Source: Microbacteriaceae bacterium
Lineage (GTDB): Bacteria; Actinomycetota; Actinomycetes; Actinomycetales; Microbacteriaceae
Reading direction: 5' to 3'
Assembly: GCA_947455385.1 (NCBI GenBank)
Contig: CANGNR010000038.1
Span: 1 to 9,563 of the forward strand
DNA length: 9,563 nucleotides
The notes under the pieces were generated by a model that saw nothing but the letters and a program-made list of their open reading frames with translations, ran no database searches and was not told where the DNA came from. Positions 5,050 through 9,563 of this stretch are shown piece after piece; position 1 is the stretch's first letter, and each line of letters opens with the position of its first letter. Made by a program: the position numbers and the translations under genes.

Positions 5050-6093
5050 ATGATTGAACTAGAGACTTACAAGTTCGGCCTAGACACCTTTGGCGACATG
5101 AGCGCCGACGATGCGGGCAATCCGGTCAGCGCCGCACAGACGATTCGCAACATCGTCGAGCAGGCCGTTCGCGCGGATGAACTGGGCATCGACCACTTCA
5201 ATATCGGCGAACATCACCGCGACGACTTCGCCGTTTCGGCGCCAGACACCGTTCTGGCCGGCATCGCCACCCGCACCAAAAACATCATCCTGGGCACAGG
5301 TGTGACCGTGCTTTCGAGCGACGACCCGGTGCGCGTCTATCAACGCTTCGCGACCCTGGATGCGTTGAGCAACGGACGTGCCGAGATCACCGCTGGCCGC
5401 GGTTCGTTCACCGAGTCTTTTCCGCTGTTCGGCTATCACCTAAGCGACTACTCGGCGCTGTTTGAAGAGAAGCTCGAGTTGCTCGTGCAGCTGTGGCAAG
5501 AAGACGCGGTGACCTGGAAGGGCACGATGCGAGCCCCGCTCGAGAACCAGCAGGTTTACCCCAAGACCGAAAAGGGCCGCATGGGGCTGCGAGTTGGAGT
5601 CGGTGGCAGCCCTGAGTCTGTCGTGCGCGCCGCTCGACTCGGCATTCCACTAGCGCTCGCAATCATCGGCGGCGACCCGGCGCGCTTCGCGCCGTTCGCA
5701 CACCTTTATCGCGACCAGCTGGCCAAGTTTGGCAAGCCACAGTTGCCTATCGCGATTCACTCGCCCGGCTACGTTGCCGAGTCAGACGAAGAGGCCATCG
5801 AAGAGATGTGGCCAAACTACCTGGCCAGCTTTGGTCGCATTGGCCGCGAGCGCGGCTGGGGCCAAACATCCAAGGAGCACTACCTGGCCGAGGTGTACCA
5901 CGGCTCGATGTACATCGGTTCGCCGCAGACCGTGGCCGACAAGATTGTGCACGCGATTCGCTCGGTTGGCGCGCAAAGGTTCGACCTGAAGTATGCCAAC
6001 GGCCCGGTGCCAAACGCCAAGCTCATCAACTGCATCGAGCTCTATGCCAACGAGGTTATTCCTCGCGTGCGCAAAGAACTAGCCAAACTCTAG
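5050..6093 (+). CDS. LLM-class flavin-dependent oxidoreductase (luciferase-like monooxygenase family)
   Basis: This 347-residue cytosolic protein is a member of the bacterial luciferase-like family (TIM barrel using FMN or F420). Visible family segments are FGLDTFGD at 9-16, ELGIDHFNIGEHHRDDFAVS at 44-63, ILGTGVTVLSSDDPVRVYQ at 80-98, the cofactor-phosphate-type stretch LSNGRAEITAGRGS at 106-119, and LRVGVGGSPESVVRAARLG in the second half. The length is normal and no break is seen. The substrate cannot be read from sequence: relatives oxidise alkanesulfonates, aldehydes, amines or use F420. The nitroreductase gene nearby is another flavin enzyme but lies in a separate, oppositely oriented unit. 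The gene is divergent from the phosphorylase with a shared regulatory spacer. Its TAG overlaps the TAG of the convergent membrane protein gene. Confidence 0.9.
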   Translation: MIELETYKFGLDTFGDMSADDAGNPVSAAQTIRNIVEQAVRADELGIDHFNIGEHHRDDFAVSAPDTVLAGIATRTKNIILGTGVTVLSSDDPVRVYQRFATLDALSNGRAEITAGRGSFTESFPLFGYHLSDYSALFEEKLELLVQLWQEDAVTWKGTMRAPLENQQVYPKTEKGRMGLRVGVGGSPESVVRAARLGIPLALAIIGGDPARFAPFAHLYRDQLAKFGKPQLPIAIHSPGYVAESDEEAIEEMWPNYLASFGRIGRERGWGQTSKEHYLAEVYHGSMYIGSPQTVADKIVHAIRSVGAQRFDLKYANGPVPNAKLINCIELYANEVIPRVRKELAKL

Positions 6094-6743
6094 AGGGTTT
6101 TGATCCTCGCGGTCTTTCGCGAAATCACCAGCATCAGGGCCGCCAGGCCAACGCCGAGCACGATGATGATGCCGATGTATTCGGCAACCGTGCCCCAGCC
6201 GCCGTCGCCGGTTGGGTCGAGAAACCAGTATGGCCACCAGCCGCCGGCCAGTCCGTGCGCCATGGTCATAACCAACCAAGACATGGGGTAGACGAGCATC
6301 CACAGTGCTGCCTTGATTGGCAGGCGCGGCCCGTATGCCACGAGCAAGAAGTCGAAAGCGACGAATACCGGAATCCACACGTGCATCAGCTCGTTTGGAA
6401 TGACCGGCCAGACGTAGCCGACATCGCGCACATCCGGTGCGCCCCCGCGCAGTAGAAGGTTATAGACGATTCCCACGATCGAGTCGGTGGCAACCAGCGT
6501 CAACCGAGCAAGGGTGAGGGTGCGAGACTCGGCCCTGCCTCGAATGGTGTTGATTGCCGACCATCCGAGCACAACGCCGGCCAGCAGGGTTGTGTCGATA
6601 GAAAAGTAGAGCCAGTATTCGCCCGGGCGAAACAGGGCGTGCGCCAGGCGGTCTGAGACCTGCCAATAGACGGTGCCGAATGCGGCCACTGCCGCAATTA
6701 GTCGAAGCAGGCCGACAGCGCGGCCACTCATCGTTGAGTTCAT
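6090..6743 (-). CDS. Pr6Pr-family six-helix membrane protein
   Basis: This 217-residue polytopic membrane protein has six hydrophobic segments at about 9-28, 43-62, 76-97, 118-137, 146-165 and 186-206. Family features are IVYNLLLRG (92-100), PNELMHVWIPVFVAFDF (116-132), the WMLVYPMSWLV helix (148-158) and GGWWPYWFLDP (167-177). These match the Pr6Pr (FAR-17a/AIG1-like) group found widely in Actinobacteria; conserved His and Glu within helices hint at a catalytic or binding role, but no bacterial function is established. The start is 9 bases after the nitroreductase stop, indicating one transcript. No clear Shine-Dalgarno is present, so translation is probably coupled. A second ATG four codons in (6731) is an alternative start. 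Its stop shares CTAG with the oxidoreductase stop. Confidence 0.83.
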   Translation of the reverse strand: MNSTMSGRAVGLLRLIAAVAAFGTVYWQVSDRLAHALFRPGEYWLYFSIDTTLLAGVVLGWSAINTIRGRAESRTLTLARLTLVATDSIVGIVYNLLLRGGAPDVRDVGYVWPVIPNELMHVWIPVFVAFDFLLVAYGPRLPIKAALWMLVYPMSWLVMTMAHGLAGGWWPYWFLDPTGDGGWGTVAEYIGIIIVLGVGLAALMLVISRKTARIKTL

Positions 6744-6752
6744 GGCCCAACT

Positions 6753-7472
6753 CTAGTTGAGGGTTATCTCGCTCACGGGTAGGCGTTCGGCCTGAAAATC
6801 GTTGACTGGGTCGCCCGAAGGATGCCCGATGGCAATGCCGTAGAGGTAGCGATACTGCTTAGGCACCTTGAACTCGAGCAGCGGCACGTCGCCCCAGATC
6901 GAGTAGGCTCCCTGGGCGCAGGTGCCGAGGCCACGAGCGTGGGCCGAAAGCGCAATGTTCTGGGTGAGCATTCCGGCGTCGCTCGCCGAGAAGAGCCCGA
7001 AGCTCTTGTGAGCAAAAATAAACAGCACGGTCGGCGCCCCAAAGAACTCATAGTTGCGGCGCCAGTGCGCGTCACGGGCCACCTTGTCTTCGCGCGCAAC
7101 CCCGAGCTTGGCATAAAGCTCCTTGCCCACCTTCATGCTGCGAGGCTTGAGATCGGCGGGATACGGCCGCGCGATCAAACGGTGGGTGGTCGGCAAACCG
7201 CGGCGGGTGAGCACCAGCTTGAGCTTGCCCAAGAACCCGCTTCGGGCCTCGACAACGGCATCCCAGCGAGAACAAAACTCCGCGCTGATGCGATCGCGCT
7301 GCTCGCCACTGGCAACCGCCACCATGAACGGCCTGGTGTTCGACCAGCTCGGCGCCGTCAGGGCATCCGCGAGAATTTCATCGATCACCGCGCGGTCGAC
7401 CGGGGTAGGCAAGAAGTCGCGCGTGCTTCGACGCGATGCGGTGAACGCGCTGAAGTCTTTGGCAGTGATCAT
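6753..7472 (-). CDS. Nitroreductase-family FMN-dependent oxidoreductase
   Basis: This 239-residue cytosolic protein has the nitroreductase fold. N-terminal FMN-binding residues are seen in SRRSTRDF (13-20), then the active-site helix region ALTAPSWSNTRPF (37-49). The central SDAGMLTQNIALSAHARGLG (about 162-181) and the C-terminal GIAIGHPSGDPVN complete the family pattern. Members reduce nitroaromatics, quinones, enones or flavins with NAD(P)H, normally as homodimers; the physiological substrate here is unknown. It is somewhat longer than minimal family members because of a 70-110 region rich in Arg/Lys. Upstream of the ATG there is no convincing Shine-Dalgarno, only TAGAGC, so the mRNA may be short-leadered. 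It is first in a unit with the Pr6Pr membrane gene and divergent from the ATP-grasp operon across 83 bases. Confidence 0.9.
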   Translation of the reverse strand: MITAKDFSAFTASRRSTRDFLPTPVDRAVIDEILADALTAPSWSNTRPFMVAVASGEQRDRISAEFCSRWDAVVEARSGFLGKLKLVLTRRGLPTTHRLIARPYPADLKPRSMKVGKELYAKLGVAREDKVARDAHWRRNYEFFGAPTVLFIFAHKSFGLFSASDAGMLTQNIALSAHARGLGTCAQGAYSIWGDVPLLEFKVPKQYRYLYGIAIGHPSGDPVNDFQAERLPVSEITLN

Positions 7473-7541
7473 GCTCTAAAACTACTAAGCAAATAGTCAC
7501 AGAATGGACCCAAGGCCGAAACAACCACGCAACAATGCCTT

Positions 7542-7547
7542 TCTAAT
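7542..7547 (+). promoter_or_regulatory. -10 element of a probable leaderless promoter for the ATP-grasp operon
   Basis: TCTAAT matches TATAAT at five of six positions and ends only eight bases before the ATG at 7556. A transcript started 6-8 bases downstream of it would begin at or almost at the ATG, the pattern of leaderless actinobacterial mRNAs. No Shine-Dalgarno is present (only GAAG). The -35 is weak (GAAACA at 7518-7523, 18-base spacer). Confidence 0.5.
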
Positions 7548-7555
7548 CTCGAAGC

Positions 7556-9205
7556 ATGGCCGATCTATTCTCTGACTACCCGCAGCCCTCGGGCGGTGCA
7601 CGTTTTGGTCGCGGGCGTCGCGATTCGGCCGGCCCGTTCGACGAGATGTTCTCGGCAGACGGCAAGGTTCGCCAGTCTTACGCGCAGATTCACGAGGCTC
7701 TTTCGCGCATGTCGCAGGCCGAGTTGCGGGGCCGCACCGACGCACTCGCTAGCTCTTACCTTGCCCAGGGTGTCACCTTCGACTTCGCGGGCGAAGAACG
7801 GCCGTTTCCGCTCGACGCTGTTCCCCGCGTGATTCCGCACCAGGAGTGGCAGGGACTCGAGGTCGGCATTCAGCAGCGAGTTCGCGCGCTCGAGGCGTTC
7901 TTGGCAGACGTTTACGGCCCCCGAAATGCAATCAGGGATGGCGTGATACCGGCATCCGTGGTGGCGTCAAGCGCGCACTTTCACCGGGCGGCCGCTGGCA
8001 TCGACCCTGCTAACGGGGTTCGCATCCATGTTTCTGGAATCGATCTGATTCGCGACCAGGCGGGCGAGTGGCGCGTGCTCGAAGACAACGTGCGCGTGCC
8101 GAGCGGTGTCTCGTATGTGATTTCGAACCGCAGGGTTATGGCTCAGACTCTGCCCGAGCTGTTTCAGAAGATGCGCATTCAGCCGGTGGGCGAGTATCCG
8201 AACCGACTCTTGGCGGCGCTTCGGGCATCTGCTCCGCGCGGTGTCGAAGATCCGACCATCGTCGTGCTCACTCCCGGTGTCTACAACAGCGCTTACTTCG
8301 AGCACACCCTGCTTGCGCGCCTGATGGGCCTGGAGCTCGTCGAGGGGCGCGACTTGTTCTGCACCGGCGGCAAGGTTTACATGCGAACCACTTCTGGCCC
8401 GCGCCGGGTCGACGTTATTTATCGACGCGTGGATGACGAGTTTCTCGACCCACTCACCTTTAGGGCCGACTCGGTGCTCGGCCCACCGGGGTTGCTCACC
8501 GCGGCCCGGCTCGGCAACGTCACGTTGGCAAACGCGGTTGGCAACGGTGTAGCAGACGACAAGCTCGTCTATACCTATGTGCCAGACCTGATTCGCTACT
8601 ACCTCAATGAGGAGCCCGTGGTTAAGAATGTGCAAACCTGGCGCCTCGAAGAACCGGCAGCGCTCGCAGAGGTGCTCGACAGGCTAGACGAACTGGTGAC
8701 CAAGCCGGTCGATGGCTCTGGTGGCAAGGGGCTCGTAGTTGGCCCGGCCGCGACCAAGAAAGAACTCGACGACCTGCGCAAGCGCCTCACCAAAGACCCG
8801 CGCGGCTACATCGCTCAGCCAGTTGTGCAGTTCTCGACGATTCCGACCCTGGTCGAAGAAGGCCTGCGACCGCGTCACGCCGACCTTCGTCCCTTTGCCG
8901 TGAACTCGGGCGACGACGTTTGGGTTCTGCCGGGCGGCCTAACGCGCGTGGCCCTGCCAGAAGGCGAGCTCGTCGTGAACTCGTCGCAGGGTGGTGGCTC
9001 GAAAGACACCTGGGTGGTCGGCTCTAATCGCATCACGGTGCGCGAGAGCATGCCGACCAACTCGCAGGTTTCGGCTCTTGTCGCCGGGCAAACATCCTCG
9101 TCTAGTTCGATGCGGCCCGAGCGAGCTCACTCAACCCGACCGGGCGAGGGTTTTGCATCGCAGCAACAACAGCAACAGCAACAGAAGGGATCAACCGAAT
9201 GCTGA
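7556..9205 (+). CDS. Circularly permuted ATP-grasp protein (type 2), predicted peptide ligase
   Basis: This 549-residue protein is of the CP_ATPgrasp (DUF404/DUF407) family, predicted to form amide bonds with ATP through an acyl-phosphate. Landmarks are: IPHQEWQGLEVGIQQRVRAL (93-112), RIHVSGIDLIRD (156-167), VLEDNVRVPSGVSYV (174-188), LTPGVYNSAYFEH (238-250), the nucleotide-binding KPVDGSGGKGLVVGP (383-397), YIAQPVVQFSTIP (418-430), LRPFAVNSGDDVWVLPGG (444-461) and SSQGGGSKDTWV (476-487). From about 498 the protein becomes a Ser/Gln-rich, probably disordered tail with eight consecutive Gln (536-543) and KGSTEC at the end. The alpha-E gene starts inside its last codons (7-base overlap). In many bacteria this pair is followed by a transglutaminase-like protein; that gene would lie right of the window. 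The natural substrate is unknown. Confidence 0.93.
   Translation: MADLFSDYPQPSGGARFGRGRRDSAGPFDEMFSADGKVRQSYAQIHEALSRMSQAELRGRTDALASSYLAQGVTFDFAGEERPFPLDAVPRVIPHQEWQGLEVGIQQRVRALEAFLADVYGPRNAIRDGVIPASVVASSAHFHRAAAGIDPANGVRIHVSGIDLIRDQAGEWRVLEDNVRVPSGVSYVISNRRVMAQTLPELFQKMRIQPVGEYPNRLLAALRASAPRGVEDPTIVVLTPGVYNSAYFEHTLLARLMGLELVEGRDLFCTGGKVYMRTTSGPRRVDVIYRRVDDEFLDPLTFRADSVLGPPGLLTAARLGNVTLANAVGNGVADDKLVYTYVPDLIRYYLNEEPVVKNVQTWRLEEPAALAEVLDRLDELVTKPVDGSGGKGLVVGPAATKKELDDLRKRLTKDPRGYIAQPVVQFSTIPTLVEEGLRPRHADLRPFAVNSGDDVWVLPGGLTRVALPEGELVVNSSQGGGSKDTWVVGSNRITVRESMPTNSQVSALVAGQTSSSSSMRPERAHSTRPGEGFASQQQQQQQQKGSTEC
9161..9184 (+). repeat. CAG/CAA repeat encoding eight glutamines
   Basis: Eight Gln codons in a row (a CAG/CAA mix, five C-A-G and three or so C-A-A interspersed) form a short imperfect trinucleotide microsatellite at the 3' end of the ATP-grasp gene. 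The downstream ribosome binding site AAGGGA begins immediately after it. Codon mixing lowers but does not abolish slippage potential. Confidence 0.85.
9185..9190 (+). promoter_or_regulatory. Ribosome binding site of the alpha-E gene, inside the ATP-grasp coding tail
   Basis: AAGGGA lies eight bases before the ATG at 9199, within the last codons of the upstream gene. It supports that start and tight co-expression of the two proteins. Confidence 0.65.
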
Positions 9206-9563
9206 GTCGCATCGCAGAATCGCTGTTCTGGATCGGCCGCTACGTAGAGCGTGCCGACGGCACCTCGCGCCTGCTCGACGTGCACCTGCAGCTGTTGCTC
9301 GAAGACCCTTGGGTCGAAGAAGACAAGGCCTGCCGCTCGCTGCTCAAGGTGATCGGCTCGGATGCCCAGATCGACGGCTCAATCACTCGTGACCAGTTGC
9401 TGACTATTCTCAGTACCGACCGCAACGAGGCATCCTCGATTGCCTCATCGCTCAATAACGCCCGCGAAAATGCTCGTCGGGTTCGCGAGATCGTCTCGAC
9501 CGAGCTGTGGGAGTGCTTGAACACGACTCGCTCACGCATGCCGCGCAAGGTTGCCATCGAGCG
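9199..9563 (+). CDS. Alpha-E domain protein (DUF403), N-terminal part
   Basis: The first 121 residues of an all-helical alpha-E domain protein are present; the gene runs off the right edge. The opening MLSRIAESLFWIGRYVERAD is the strongly conserved start of this family, followed by the acidic DPWVEEDKACRSLL region, and then by ASSIASSLNNARENARRVRE at about 86-105, which matches the family's second conserved stretch (normally SI...AREN.R..R). These proteins are almost always encoded next to a circularly permuted ATP-grasp protein and are thought to work with it, but no biochemical activity is established. The ATG lies seven bases inside the end of the ATP-grasp gene (ATGCTGA), so the two are co-translated. 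Confidence 0.92.
   Translation, partial: MLSRIAESLFWIGRYVERADGTSRLLDVHLQLLLEDPWVEEDKACRSLLKVIGSDAQIDGSITRDQLLTILSTDRNEASSIASSLNNARENARRVREIVSTELWECLNTTRSRMPRKVAIE

Noticed and set aside
6822..7496. 224-codon open frame on + opposite the nitroreductase gene
   Set aside because: It is antisense to a recognised nitroreductase, and its product is Arg/His-rich without family resemblance.
7967..8635. 222-codon open frame on - opposite the ATP-grasp gene
   Set aside because: It is a shadow of a strongly conserved coding region, with no ribosome binding site or recognisable domain.
9161..9184. CAG/CAA repeat considered as a CRISPR-like or mobile repeat
   Set aside because: It is in frame, encodes Gln8 in a continuous coding region, and has no spacers or flanking repeats.

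Overview
This window looks like ordinary chromosome from an actinomycete. The GC content is moderately high, codon third positions favour G and C, and gene packing is very tight. Protein families such as the Pr6Pr membrane protein, the PASTA mini-protein and the CP-ATP-grasp/alpha-E pair fit Actinomycetota. A small-genome Microbacteriaceae-type organism is my best guess, but it is an inference without any marker gene. There is no sign of phage, IS element, CRISPR, rRNA or tRNA. Nowhere is there more than about 180 bases without a gene.

Layout: (1) 1-399 (+) is the C-terminal end of S-adenosylhomocysteine hydrolase, cut by the window edge. (2) 2912-396 (-) is a three-gene polar amino acid ABC importer operon in the order substrate-binding protein, permease, ATPase. 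A strong hairpin with a UUCG loop and U-rich tail lies after the binding-protein gene, and an ATGA overlap joins permease and ATPase. (3) 3081-3389 (+) is a small secreted single-PASTA-domain protein. (4) 4873-3392 (-) is a GH13_18 sucrose phosphorylase-type enzyme. (5) 5050-6093 (+) is a luciferase-like flavin-dependent oxidoreductase, divergent from the phosphorylase. The 176-base spacer between them carries a LacI-family-type operator. (6) 7472-6090 (-) is a two-gene unit: a nitroreductase-family protein followed by a Pr6Pr-family membrane protein. (7) 7556 to the right edge (+) starts a circularly permuted ATP-grasp / alpha-E operon, probably from a leaderless promoter. The ATP-grasp protein ends in a Ser/Gln-rich tail with eight consecutive glutamines.

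The genes do not form one pathway. They are several short transcription units: methyl-cycle maintenance, amino acid uptake, sucrose or glucoside phosphorolysis, two flavin enzymes of unknown substrate, and a predicted peptide-ligase/amidoligase system of unknown product. Architecturally, all three convergent gene pairs end with stop codons that overlap or lie two bases apart, twice within a CTA(A/G) tetranucleotide. That leaves no room for conventional terminators between them. The most interesting material is the CP-ATP-grasp/alpha-E operon with its polyglutamine tail, the intra-operon hairpin, the two candidate operator regions, and the diverged acceptor loop of the phosphorylase.
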